DNA of 64,000 nucleotides from an uncultured Olsenella sp. (GCA_900540955.1 UQIF01000001.1:186001-250000); one strand, 5' to 3'. Counted from the stretch's first letter, positions 27,092 through 36,055 are shown. Notes: a model not told the origin generated them from the letters alone. A program made the numbers and translations.

Positions 27092-28576
27092 ATGTCGCTC
27101 ACCGATCGCACCAAGCCAACCGACGTTTGCCTCAACACCGACCTGTATGAGCTGACCATGGCTCAGGGTTTCTGGGAGTCGGGGCTCTTTGGTTCCGAGG
27201 CTTGCTTCAACGCGTTTTTCCGAGAGAATCCCTTTGGCGGTGGCTATGCCGTCTCATGCGGAACCGGACAGATCGCGGAGCTCGTCGAGAATTTCGTCTT
27301 TACGGACGGGGATATCGACTACTTGTCTTCCCTCACGGCGCCCGGCGGTGGCCCCATGTTCAAGTCGGCGTTCCTTGAGTGCTTGCGCGGCCACAAGCTC
27401 GACCTCACCATTGATGCCGTGCCGGAGGGCGAGGTCGTGTTTCCCCGAGAGCCGATGGTTCGCGTTATGGGCCCGATCATAGATTGCCAGCTCATCGAGA
27501 CGGCCCTTCTGAATCTTGTGAACTTCCAGACGCTCGTAGCCACAAAGACCGCCCGCGTGGTCAAGTCTGCCGAGGGCCACCCAGTGTCCGATTTCGGCCT
27601 GCGCAGGGCGCAGGGCCCCGACGGCGGCCTCGCCGTCGCCCGCGCGTCCTACATTGCGGGCGCCAGCTCAACCTCCAACGTCCTTGCCGGCAAAATCTAC
27701 GGTATCCCAGTCTTCGGCACGCACGCACACTCGTGGGTCATGGCTTTTCCGACCGAGCTCGACGCTTTCCGTGCATTCGCCAAGTCAAGCCCGAAGAACT
27801 GTTGCCTGCTGCTCGACACCTACGATGTCCGACAAGGAATCAAGAACGCGATCACCTGCGCCAAGGAGATGGAGGAGGCGGGGGAGAGGCTCGCCGCGGT
27901 CCGCATCGACTCGGGTGACCTCGCGAAGCTTTCCAAAGAGGCCCGTGCCGCCTTCGACGAGGCTGGGCTGCCTTATGTCAAGGTCTCGGTCTCGAACGAC
28001 CTTGACGAGTACACCATACAGTCACTCTTTGCGCAGGGCGCGCCCATTGACTCGTTCGGCGTGGGGACCAAGCTCGCCACGTGCGACCCTCAGCCGAGCC
28101 TCGGCGGCGTGTATAAGCTCTCCGCCATCCGGGCATCCGCCGACGAGCCGTGGCGCCCGGTCATCAAGCTCTCTGAGCAGGCGTATAAGCGTACGATCCC
28201 CGGAATCCAGCGGGTCCTTCGGTTCTTCGACGAGGCCGAGTGCCCTGTCGGAGACATGATTTACCAGGAGGGCTCAGACCCGAGCTGCGACGAGATGATC
28301 GACATTCTGGACTCGTTCCGCTCGTACGGCCTTGTGGGCACCTCTCGCGAGCTGCTTGTTCGCGTGGTTGACCATGGTTGCGGCACGGAAGCCGGAGCCG
28401 CCTCCATCGAGCATGCGCGTGAACGGTGCAAGAGCGCTATCATGCACCTCGATGCCTCCGTTACGCGTTTCCTCAATCCGCAGACCTATCCTGTGGGGCT
28501 TGAGCTCAGTCTCGCGGGGCTTCGTCAGGAGCTCTCCGTGGAGGAGCGCCGGAGCTCCGGCCGAGCCGTTCTTTAG
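27092..28576 (+). CDS. pncB: Nicotinate phosphoribosyltransferase
   Basis: This 494-residue enzyme joins nicotinate and PRPP to nicotinate mononucleotide with ATP, the Preiss-Handler route to NAD. The N-terminus TDLYELTMAQGFWESG is the family hallmark. Further blocks are DFGLRRAQGPDGGLAVARASYIAGASSTSN in two neighbouring segments, GTHAHSWVM around the phosphorylated His, LLLDTYDV and the phosphate-binding AVRIDSGDL and FGVGTKL. ATG 27092 is preceded by AGGAG. Only salvage is visible here: no nadA/B/C nearby. A short AGGCG/CGCCT hairpin right after the stop could be a weak terminator. Confidence 0.95.
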   Translation: MSLTDRTKPTDVCLNTDLYELTMAQGFWESGLFGSEACFNAFFRENPFGGGYAVSCGTGQIAELVENFVFTDGDIDYLSSLTAPGGGPMFKSAFLECLRGHKLDLTIDAVPEGEVVFPREPMVRVMGPIIDCQLIETALLNLVNFQTLVATKTARVVKSAEGHPVSDFGLRRAQGPDGGLAVARASYIAGASSTSNVLAGKIYGIPVFGTHAHSWVMAFPTELDAFRAFAKSSPKNCCLLLDTYDVRQGIKNAITCAKEMEEAGERLAAVRIDSGDLAKLSKEARAAFDEAGLPYVKVSVSNDLDEYTIQSLFAQGAPIDSFGVGTKLATCDPQPSLGGVYKLSAIRASADEPWRPVIKLSEQAYKRTIPGIQRVLRFFDEAECPVGDMIYQEGSDPSCDEMIDILDSFRSYGLVGTSRELLVRVVDHGCGTEAGAASIEHARERCKSAIMHLDASVTRFLNPQTYPVGLELSLAGLRQELSVEERRSSGRAVL

Positions 28577-28694
28577 GCGGCAATTCGCCTCTTTGTCGCT
28601 TCGGCAGGGCAATTTGCCAAGGCCAGGCCTCATCTATTATGTCCGTTTGATAAAATCACCTGATATTTCCGTTTGATCATTGTTTGGAGTTGTT

Positions 28695-30536
28695 ATGCCC
28701 GAGAAGCTCGAGGAACTCGTCCGCGCCGCGCTCGCCATCGCCCAGTCCGAGGGTGAGCTGCCTGAATTCGATGTCGCTGACATGGGCTTTGAGCGCCCGG
28801 CCGACTCCACGAACGGCGATTGGTCCTCAACCGTCGCCATGCGCTCCGCTCGTTTGGCTCATTGCGCTCCCGCAAAGATCGCCGCGGCTATCGTGGCTCA
28901 CCTGCCTGAGGACCCGGCCGTCGCAAAGGTTGAGGTGGCTGGCCCCGGCTTCATCAATTTCTACCTGAACGCCGCCTCCGCAAACGACATCTTCCGCGTT
29001 GTTCGCGAGTCTGGCGACGACTTCGCCCGCTCCGCTATGGGCGCGGGAAAGAAGGTCCAGGTCGAGTTCGTGTCTGCAAACCCCGTTGGTCCGCTGCACA
29101 TCGGCCACGGCCGTTGGGCCGCGCTCGGCGACTCGCTGTGCAACGTGCTCGAGCGCGCCGGCTACGATGTGGAGCGCGAGTACTACATCAACGACCACGG
29201 CTCCCAGATGGACGTCTTCGGCCACTCGATCTCAAAACGTTATCTGCAGCTGCTCGAGCTCATTGGCCAGGGCAAGTCGTGCGATGAGGCGGTGGCGGTC
29301 CTTCTGGCCGACCGAGAGGCCTATGTCGCCGACGAGTCGGACGAGGTTCCCGAGAGCCATCCTTTCACCGACGCGTTCAACGAGGCCCTCGGCGGAAACG
29401 CGTATGCTGGCGACTACATCGTCGACCTGGCGGCCCGCTTCGTGGCTTCCGACGGCGATTCCTTCGCCGGCGTCGATGAGGACGAGCGCTGCGCCTCTTT
29501 CCGCGAGCGCGGCTACAAGATGATGCTCGAGTCCATCCGCGAGACCTGCCATAAGGCGCATTGCGACTTCGACGTGTGGTTCTCGGAGCGCAGCCTATAT
29601 GAGAAGGGCCCTGAGGGGACCTCTGCGGTCGACCGCGCCCTCGCCAAGCTCGACGAGCTCGGTTACCTGTTCCGCGACGAGGCGGGCGCCCTGTGGTTCC
29701 GCTCCACCGAGTTCGGCGACGACAAAGACCGCGTTCTCATCAAGACGAACGGCGAGTATACCTACTTTGCCTCCGACGTTGCCTATCACTGGAACAAGTT
29801 CCAGCGTGTGGACCACGTCATCGACCTGTGGGGAGCCGATCACCACGGTTACATCAAGCGCATCCAGTCCGTCTGTGAGGCGCTCGGCTATCCCGATCAG
29901 TTCGAGGTCGTGCTCGGCCAACTCGTCAACCTGCTGCGCGACGGCACGCCGGTGCGCATGAGCAAGCGCAAGGGCACTATGGTCGCCTTCGACGAGCTGC
30001 TCGAGGAGGTCGGCGCCGATGCGACGCGCTATACGCTCGTCGCGAAGTCCAACAACCAGATGATCGACTTTGACATCGAGGCCGTTAAGCGCCAGGACAA
30101 CACGAACCCCGTGTATTACGTCCAGTACGCGCACGCGCGCATCTGCTCGATTCTTCGCCGAGCCGCCGGCGTCGACGTTGACAAGGCCGCCGATCTCGGA
30201 ATGGACGAGGTCGCTCGCCGTGCCGTGGGCGATACCTACGACCTTGGCCTGCTCACCGACCCGGCCGAGGCCGCGCTCGCCCGTAAGATCGCCGAGCTCC
30301 CTGGTCTTATCGAGTCCTGCGCCCGCGACCGCGCCCCGTTCAGACTTACCCACTATGCCGAGGACCTCGCGGCCCACTTCCACTCTTTCTACGCGGCGTG
30401 CCAGGTCATTCCGGGCTCCGGCCGCCCGCTTGACGAGGATCTCTCGCATGCTCGCCTTGCCGCCGTCGACGCATGCCGCCGCGTGCTCGCTCTCACGCTC
30501 AACACGATTGGCGTTTCCGCTCCGCAGTCGATGTAG
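28695..30536 (+). CDS. argS: Arginyl-tRNA synthetase
   Basis: ArgRS charges tRNA-Arg. The 613-residue class I enzyme has an N-terminal Add1-like domain, the HIGH motif in VSANPVGPLHIGHGRWAALGD split across residues ~122-140, the YASDVAYHWNKF region and a KMSKS-type motif VRMSKRKGTMV. The DALR anticodon-binding domain follows (VYYVQYAHARI onward). ATG 28695 has GGAG five bases upstream; a TTG at 28680 is less likely. Two exact 10-base direct repeats, TCCGTTTGAT, lie at 28642 and 28668 in the upstream region. The gene appears monocistronic. Confidence 0.96.
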   Translation: MPEKLEELVRAALAIAQSEGELPEFDVADMGFERPADSTNGDWSSTVAMRSARLAHCAPAKIAAAIVAHLPEDPAVAKVEVAGPGFINFYLNAASANDIFRVVRESGDDFARSAMGAGKKVQVEFVSANPVGPLHIGHGRWAALGDSLCNVLERAGYDVEREYYINDHGSQMDVFGHSISKRYLQLLELIGQGKSCDEAVAVLLADREAYVADESDEVPESHPFTDAFNEALGGNAYAGDYIVDLAARFVASDGDSFAGVDEDERCASFRERGYKMMLESIRETCHKAHCDFDVWFSERSLYEKGPEGTSAVDRALAKLDELGYLFRDEAGALWFRSTEFGDDKDRVLIKTNGEYTYFASDVAYHWNKFQRVDHVIDLWGADHHGYIKRIQSVCEALGYPDQFEVVLGQLVNLLRDGTPVRMSKRKGTMVAFDELLEEVGADATRYTLVAKSNNQMIDFDIEAVKRQDNTNPVYYVQYAHARICSILRRAAGVDVDKAADLGMDEVARRAVGDTYDLGLLTDPAEAALARKIAELPGLIESCARDRAPFRLTHYAEDLAAHFHSFYAACQVIPGSGRPLDEDLSHARLAAVDACRRVLALTLNTIGVSAPQSM

Positions 30537-30613
30537 GCCCATCTTGGGGATTAAGCTTGTCTTGTCATTGAGGATTTAATATTTCTAGTTCGTTTTTCTT
30601 GGTATAAGGAGTT

Positions 30614-30684
30614 TTGTTTTTCGGCGAACGTTACGTATAATCCGTTGAATGAACAGCATGGTTTTTCCTTATATGCAGTTCATT
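30614..30684 (+). promoter_or_regulatory. Promoter and putative operator of the MarR gene
   Basis: TTGTTT (30614-30619), 16 bases, then a perfect TATAAT (30636-30641). Seven bases downstream is a dyad with 12-base arms and one mismatch, AATGAACAGCAT (30648-30659) and ATGCAGTTCATT (30673-30684), spaced by 13 bases. The dyad covers the start of the transcript, so it suits autorepression by the encoded regulator; it could instead act as an RNA hairpin. Confidence 0.65.
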
Positions 30685-30715
30685 TGGCATCCGAGGTCAA
30701 ACATCAGGGGTAAGC

Positions 30716-31396
30716 ATGGATCTTCGCGAGTACATGTCTGTACGCAGGGCATATAACGTTGTTCGTCAGAAGGTCGAGTCCGACGAGAGGCTCACGTTCG
30801 AGGAGTTTGCCATCCTCTGTAGGCTCGACGTCGCCAACGCCCCGCTCAAGACCTCGGCGATCGCCGAGTACCAGAGCGCCTTAAGGCCGACCATGACCCA
30901 TAGGACGAACCACCTCTTTGGCCTCGGATATATCGAGCGAGGCGAGGGCGATATCGATCGCCGCAACGTTGTCTGCAGCATCTCCGAGGAGGGGCGCGCC
31001 ACCGTTGAGCGCCTGGCCGTGCTTACCCGGGCGCAGATTCCCAGCGGCGCCGCCCTCTCGCGCACTTCCCCTGAGCGCATCTGCAAGTACGTCGATGCTA
31101 TGGGCTCTGTATTCTGCAAGGCCGGCGACCTGGTGCTTCTTGGCATCTATTCCTCGGGCGCCGAGTCGCTGACCATCATGCAGCTCGTCGATATCCTCGG
31201 CCTTCTTCAGCCTACCGTCTCGATGAGCGTGTGCTCGCTCGCCGATATGGGGCTCGTCGACCGCAGGCGGGAGGCCGGGCGCCAGCACACCACGAGCGTC
31301 GCGCTCACAGACGCGGGTCGCGAACGCGCCGAGGAGATGAAACGGGTCATCGAGTCCGTCGTCGTGCGCCGCAAGGTCCGCAAGACCAAGGAATAG
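30716..31396 (+). CDS. MarR-type regulator with two winged-helix domains
   Basis: This 226-residue protein carries two MarR-like winged helices in tandem. The first spans roughly residues 20-105 (LKTSAIAEYQSALRPTMTHR, wing ERGEGDIDRRNVVCSIS). The second spans 130-215 (LTIMQLVDILGLLQPTVSMS, wing DRRREAGRQHTTSVALT). Ordinary MarR proteins have one domain per chain and bind DNA as dimers, so one chain here could mimic a dimer. The C-terminus is basic. No drug pump or enzyme target is adjacent, so the regulon is unknown. A dyad in its own leader suggests autoregulation. Confidence 0.85.
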   Translation: MDLREYMSVRRAYNVVRQKVESDERLTFEEFAILCRLDVANAPLKTSAIAEYQSALRPTMTHRTNHLFGLGYIERGEGDIDRRNVVCSISEEGRATVERLAVLTRAQIPSGAALSRTSPERICKYVDAMGSVFCKAGDLVLLGIYSSGAESLTIMQLVDILGLLQPTVSMSVCSLADMGLVDRRREAGRQHTTSVALTDAGRERAEEMKRVIESVVVRRKVRKTKE

Positions 31397-31415
31397 CAAT
31401 TCTGTCTTATGCTCA

Positions 31416-31456
31416 CGCCCTGCTGGCTGTTTTCAATGGCTTGCAGGGCGTTTTTT
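31416..31456 (+). terminator. Terminator after the MarR gene
   Basis: CGCCCTGC (31416-31423) pairs with GCAGGGCG (31443-31450), followed by six Ts. Confidence 0.9.
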
Positions 31457-31648
31457 ATCGCAATGATTGCCTAACGGGCTTCTTGCTGCTAGAGTAACCA
31501 AAAAGGCAGCCGACTGAAGTCGGGCCATTAATCACCTTTTACATCATGGGTTCTACTCATCAGGCATTCTTGGAATCTGCCATTTTTATATTCTGAAACG
31601 GCAACGCGGCCTGCCGGTTATCTGGCCGTGCATATAGAGAGGTCCTAC

Positions 31649-33904
31649 ATGACAGACGAGAAGACCGATTCCGTCGATTCCGGCGAGGAGCAGAAGCCGG
31701 CACCGAAAAAGCGCGTTCGTAAGGTCGCGGCAAAGAAGCCCGCGGCGGAGGCACCGGAGGCTGGTGCGGCGGAGGCTCAGGACACCCTAGCCGCAAAGAA
31801 GCCGAGGCGCAGGGCGACGAGCTCCTCTCGCGTTGCTGCCACGGACTCGGGAGAAAAGGTTTCCGAGGTCTCCGGCGAAGGCTCGGACGTATCTGCCAAG
31901 CCTAAACGCACGGCTACGCGCAAGAGGAAGCCAAAGGGCGAAAGCGCCTCGGAGGCTGCGGAGACTTCGGCTTCTGACAAATCGGTATCACCCGAAACGG
32001 CTAAGCCTGAGGAAATCGTAAAGGAGAAGGCCTCTGCCAATCCTGATCTTGCGGGTGAACACTCTGGTCCCGCCGCGGAGGCTCCGGCTGCGGCTCCCAG
32101 GCGCCGGCCCGGGCGTCCTCGCAAGCTAAAGACGCCTGTCGATGCCGAGCCGGTTACCGACGAGGCATCTTTTGATGCCGCCAAGAAGAATGACATCAAG
32201 GAGCTCAACCAAGTCGCGCAGGAGGTTACGCGCGCCTCGTCTGTCCCCGGTGAGCCCCCAATGATGACCGCTGCGCCCGTAAAGAATCCCGAGGATGCTT
32301 CGACCCAGAAGCAGGCTGAGTCCACGGCGGTGCAGACAGTCGCGGGGCCTTCCGAAAAGAGCGATGGCAAGGCCCTCGATAAGGCGACCGACGGCGATTC
32401 GCCGCGCCGCACCCGACGTACCCGTCGCAAGCCTGATCACGAGAACGTTCGCGGAGAGAAGCCCGAGCCCCGTGATGGCGACAATAAGCCTTCCGAGGCC
32501 GGCCAGCAGAACGGTGCAGGGGGCAAGAAGCGCGAGCGTTACTCAGACCATGGGGGCGACGGGCAGGGAAACGGCCGCAACGGCCGCCGAAACAACCGCA
32601 AGAACCGCGGGCGCGACTTCAACTCCGAACCTTCCCTCACGATGGAGGAGCTCGCGGAGATGAAGGTCGCCGACCTTCGCGCAAAAGCTGCCGAGCTCGA
32701 GGTCGAATACGTCGGACTTCGTAAGGCCGTGCTCGTCGAGGCCATCTACGCCGCCGCTGCCCGTGCCGAGGGGTTCCGTCCCGTCGACGGAATCCTCGAG
32801 CTCGGCAACGAGGGCTTCGGGTGGCTGCGTACGGGCAACTATATGCCCGGCGATGACGATTGCTTCGTTCACCAACAGATGATCAGGAGCCTGGGCCTTC
32901 GTCCCGGCGACCGGGTTGTCGGCACCGTCGGCCCTGGCCGAGGCAACGCCAAATACCCGCCGCTCGTCAAGGTGTCCACGATCAACGGCTTCGCCCCCGA
33001 GGGCGCCAAGTCCAGGCCCCGCTTCCGCGACCTGACCCCGGTCTTCCCTAATGAGCCGCTTACCATGGAGAACGGCAAGGATTCCATCACGGGCCGCGCC
33101 ATCGATCTGGTGAGCCCGATCGGCAAGGGTCAGCGTGGCCTCATTGTCAGTCCCCCTAAGGCGGGCAAGACGACCGTCCTTAAGAAGATCTGCCAGTCGA
33201 TCGCCGCCAACAACCCCGAGGTGCATCTGTTCTGCCTGCTCGTGGACGAACGCCCCGAGGAGGTTACCGATATGGAGCGCTCCATCAAGGGCGACGTCGT
33301 CGCGTCCACCTTTGATATGCCCGCAGACAACCACACCCGAGTTTCCGAGCTCGTGATCGAGCACGCCAAGCGCCTGGTCGAGATGGGGGAGGACGTCGTC
33401 GTTGTCCTCGATTCCATCACGAGGCTCGCCCGTGCCTATAACCTCGCGACTCCAGCGAGCGGACGCATCCTTTCCGGCGGCGTCGACTCCGCGGCGCTCT
33501 ATCCCCCCAAGAAGTTCCTTGGAGCGGCGCGCAATATCGAGAACGGCGGTTCGCTTACCATCATCGCTTCCGCTCTCGTCGACACGGGGTCAAAGATGGA
33601 TGAGGTCATCTTTGAGGAGTTCAAGGGCACCGGCAACATGGAGCTCAAGCTCGATCGAGACCTTGCCGATCACCGTATCTTCCCCGCCATCGATCCCGTG
33701 TCCTCCGGCACCCGAAATGAGGATCTGCTCATCCCGGCAGAATACCAGCCTTTCGTCTGGGGCATCCGCCGTGTCCTCGCCAATATGAACAATACTGAGC
33801 GCGCCGCCAATGCCCTGGTAAAGGGCCTTAAGGGAACCAACGACAACCGCGAGTTCCTCATCAAGAGCGCAAAGAAAGCTCAGCAGACGGACTATATTTC
33901 GTAA
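31649..33904 (+). CDS. rho: Transcription termination factor Rho with long N-terminal extension
   Basis: Rho is the hexameric RNA helicase that ends transcription. Residues ~330-375 are the Rho-N domain (LTMEELAEMKVADLRAKA), ~378-450 the cold-shock RNA-binding domain (GFGWLRTGNYMPGDDDCFV), and then the ATPase with Walker A SPPKAGKTT (about 503), Walker B VVVVLDSITRLAR and GGSLTIIASALVDTGSK. The first ~330 residues are an added low-complexity arm rich in Lys, Ala, Pro, Glu and Arg, with basic patches (PRRTRRTRRKPDHEN, NGRNGRRNNRKNRGRD). Extended Rho arms occur in other actinobacteria and can bind RNA or phase-separate. ATG 31649 has AGAGAGG six bases upstream; GTG 31628 is less likely. Confidence 0.96.
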   Translation: MTDEKTDSVDSGEEQKPAPKKRVRKVAAKKPAAEAPEAGAAEAQDTLAAKKPRRRATSSSRVAATDSGEKVSEVSGEGSDVSAKPKRTATRKRKPKGESASEAAETSASDKSVSPETAKPEEIVKEKASANPDLAGEHSGPAAEAPAAAPRRRPGRPRKLKTPVDAEPVTDEASFDAAKKNDIKELNQVAQEVTRASSVPGEPPMMTAAPVKNPEDASTQKQAESTAVQTVAGPSEKSDGKALDKATDGDSPRRTRRTRRKPDHENVRGEKPEPRDGDNKPSEAGQQNGAGGKKRERYSDHGGDGQGNGRNGRRNNRKNRGRDFNSEPSLTMEELAEMKVADLRAKAAELEVEYVGLRKAVLVEAIYAAAARAEGFRPVDGILELGNEGFGWLRTGNYMPGDDDCFVHQQMIRSLGLRPGDRVVGTVGPGRGNAKYPPLVKVSTINGFAPEGAKSRPRFRDLTPVFPNEPLTMENGKDSITGRAIDLVSPIGKGQRGLIVSPPKAGKTTVLKKICQSIAANNPEVHLFCLLVDERPEEVTDMERSIKGDVVASTFDMPADNHTRVSELVIEHAKRLVEMGEDVVVVLDSITRLARAYNLATPASGRILSGGVDSAALYPPKKFLGAARNIENGGSLTIIASALVDTGSKMDEVIFEEFKGTGNMELKLDRDLADHRIFPAIDPVSSGTRNEDLLIPAEYQPFVWGIRRVLANMNNTERAANALVKGLKGTNDNREFLIKSAKKAQQTDYIS

Positions 33905-33932
33905 ACAGGGCTTTTAGAAGACCACGCGAATC

Positions 33933-33997
33933 GCTGGGCGCGGGTTGCCAAGTTTAACTTCCTCATCCGTTGAAAACTTGGCCAATCCGCGTCCAGC
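33933..33997. repeat. Long imperfect inverted repeat downstream of rho
   Basis: Twenty-three bases at 33933-33955 pair with 33973-33997 with a few wobbles and one bulge, leaving a 17-base loop. There is no T-run on either side, so it does not look like a classical intrinsic terminator. It begins 29 bases after the rho stop and may be an mRNA-stabilising hairpin, a Rho-linked processing site, or a small repeat element. Confidence 0.6.
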
Positions 33998-34171
33998 CTC
34001 ATTTACATGTGCGGTATAGTAGTTCGGATATTGTACGTTGCAGCGGCACACACACCTAAATCGAGCCAAACCGCGGCAGCAAAGCAGCCTTGGGCGTCAT
34101 AGCCTAAGGTTGGTAAGCAGCAGCCATAGCTCAAGGTCGGTGCCGACGCTTTTGCGGAGGTGCTTTTACTC

Positions 34172-35440
34172 ATGGGGACGAGAAGGAATCCTGCCGTAGC
34201 CGCAGGCCTTATTGGGGCGAGCCTTATGCTGCCGTCGCCCGCGCTCGCCCTCTCGGTCGACGAGGTCGTGCCCGAGATCCTTGGAAGCCCCGCGGCTTGT
34301 TTCGGCGTTGGCGTCGTTACCGGTGCCGTTGTTTCCGGATTCGTTTCCGCCCTCGTTTGCCATGCGCTTATGTCTCGTAGCGAGAATATCGACGACGCCG
34401 CCCTTGTGGGCAAGCATTTCCGTCATGCCGACCCAATCGTCTCCGAGCCTTTTGCTGACAAGGCGGAAGAGGCTGAGGAAACCGTCTCAGAGCTGCCGGC
34501 TTACGCTTCTGCCGCAACGCTTTCTGAGCCCGCCCCTGCCTTTGCTCTTAAACCGCTCGTCGGGTCTCACGCAACCAACGATTACGAGCAGATTGCCGAG
34601 AACTACGTGAGAAAAGCCACCTTTGGCGCACGCATGGCTACGCGCGCGCAGGGCGTGGCAAAGACGCTGCGTGAACGCATGGGCGCCGATATGATGAGCG
34701 GTCTCCCGGTCATTGAGCGTGCCGACGGCTCTGTGGCCGATGTGGGCACGTCTTGGTGGAACACCTCCGTGGGGCTCGCCTCTATAACCAAGATCGACGA
34801 TTACGTCGAGGGCTCGGACACTGGCGACCTTGCGATTCCCTCCGATTTCACTGCTTCAGGGAAGGAAATGCTCGTCTCCGCGGCACAGAAGACCGTGGAA
34901 AACACCGCACCGAGGCCCGCGGGAGAGTTTTCCCACGGCTCCATCGCCGACCGCATCGCCTTTGTCGACGAGGGCGTCTACCCCGAGCTGCGCGATGCGG
35001 AGAACTCATTCTCCGAGGACGACTGGGCATCCGCGCTCAAATCGATGGATGATCGCCTTGGCGCTCAAGTCGCGACCTACGAGCCGGTCATTCCCGCGCC
35101 GTTTGAGGACATCGTCGGCGACGCCGATACCCTCGACGAACCTGATGGCCTGGAGCAGAGCACGGCCTTCATCCCGTTCAAGCCGATGGCGGGGCATCCT
35201 GAGGTTGTCGATACCGAGTCCTACGTCGATTACCTTATCGGCGATGAGTTTGGGCGCAGCGAGTCCAAGGCAACGCGCAACGCGGCCGGGCGTTTTCTCC
35301 GTGTTCTCGAGGGCGGCACCTCGACGAGCGCCCTTTCCCGCAGGGGCTCCAAGAACGGTTCCGGCTTCCTCGGCCGCCCGGACGACTCGGGCACGTATCG
35401 TCCTAAGCATCTCGCGATGCCCATCGCCAAGGAGGCCTAA
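34172..35440 (+). CDS. Membrane-anchored protein of unknown function
   Basis: I do not recognise this 422-residue protein. It starts with a basic, signal-like hydrophobic segment (MGTRRNPAVAAGLIGASLML ending in ALA), then a second hydrophobic helix at about residues 44-68 (FGVGVVTGAVVSGFVSALV). The remainder is acidic, low-complexity and probably disordered, with short motifs such as TSWWNTSVGLASI. GCGGAGG lies 11 bases before ATG 34172; GTG 34160 overlaps that site. It sits 4 bases before the VanZ-like gene, whose Shine-Dalgarno is inside its last codons, so the two are co-expressed. It may be a genus-level envelope protein. Confidence 0.75.
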   Translation: MGTRRNPAVAAGLIGASLMLPSPALALSVDEVVPEILGSPAACFGVGVVTGAVVSGFVSALVCHALMSRSENIDDAALVGKHFRHADPIVSEPFADKAEEAEETVSELPAYASAATLSEPAPAFALKPLVGSHATNDYEQIAENYVRKATFGARMATRAQGVAKTLRERMGADMMSGLPVIERADGSVADVGTSWWNTSVGLASITKIDDYVEGSDTGDLAIPSDFTASGKEMLVSAAQKTVENTAPRPAGEFSHGSIADRIAFVDEGVYPELRDAENSFSEDDWASALKSMDDRLGAQVATYEPVIPAPFEDIVGDADTLDEPDGLEQSTAFIPFKPMAGHPEVVDTESYVDYLIGDEFGRSESKATRNAAGRFLRVLEGGTSTSALSRRGSKNGSGFLGRPDDSGTYRPKHLAMPIAKEA

Positions 35441-35443
35441 CCG

Positions 35444-35926
35444 GTGCGCAGACGCTTGGAGAAGCGCGGCTTGCGACTCGGCTCCCCGGCTTTTGCCTGG
35501 GGAGCTCTTCTTGCTCTGTGGGTCTGCTTCATTTGGGGACATTCGATGGTTCATGGTCCCGCCTCCTCATCGGAGAGCGGGTTTGTCTACGAGCTCTTAA
35601 GGCCTGCGTTTAACTATTTCGGCCTCTATGAGCCCGACGCCTGTACCTTTGTCATACGGAAATCGGCGCATTTTTCCGAATACCTGGTTCTTGGTGTCAT
35701 CGCCGTCAATTTCGCGCGGGCGCTGATGCGTCAAGGTGCCTCGGCGCCGTCTTTGCAAGCTGCAATCCTGGGTGCATGCGCGCTCGTCCCCGTGCTCGAC
35801 GAGACCCTGCAGCTTTTTGTCCCCGGGCGCTCCGGCTCGCCCCGCGACGTGGCCATAGACCTATGCGGTTTAGCCGTTGGAGCATGTTTGGCAACAGTAG
35901 TTGCCCGATATCGGCGGAAGGTCTGA
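35444..35926 (+). CDS. VanZ-like membrane protein
   Basis: This 160-residue protein has four hydrophobic helices and the VanZ-family signature: WVCFIWGHSM in the first loop, RKSAHFSEYLVLG in the middle, and LDETLQLFVPGRSGSPRDVAIDLCG near the end. VanZ gives low-level teicoplanin resistance in enterococci, but chromosomal relatives without vanA-type genes are common and their role is unknown. GTG 35444 follows an AAGGAGG located within the end of the preceding gene. No van regulators or D-Ala-D-Lac ligase are present. Confidence 0.88.
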   Translation: MRRRLEKRGLRLGSPAFAWGALLALWVCFIWGHSMVHGPASSSESGFVYELLRPAFNYFGLYEPDACTFVIRKSAHFSEYLVLGVIAVNFARALMRQGASAPSLQAAILGACALVPVLDETLQLFVPGRSGSPRDVAIDLCGLAVGACLATVVARYRRKV

Positions 35927-36014
35927 AGCACACCGCTGAGCGCGCAAATATTTCTAAATGATTATTTTATGTTTCGCAGGATTTAACCTACACGTGTTCA
36001 ACTAGGTCTCTTTT

Positions 36015-36055
36015 TTGTGCGGGTCTATCCTCCTGACTAATCACCGCGTGTGATT
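36015..36055 (+). promoter_or_regulatory. Promoter with overlapping palindrome upstream of the liv operon
   Basis: TTGTGC (36015-36020), 17 bases, TAATCA (36038-36043). A palindrome AATCAC-CGCGT-GTGATT (36039-36055) overlaps the -10 box, an ideal place for a repressor. The cognate regulator (Lrp-like or other) is not adjacent. Confidence 0.55.

Noticed and set aside
35444..35926. Glycopeptide resistance cluster
   Set aside because: Only a VanZ-like protein is present; vanH/A/X and regulator genes are absent.
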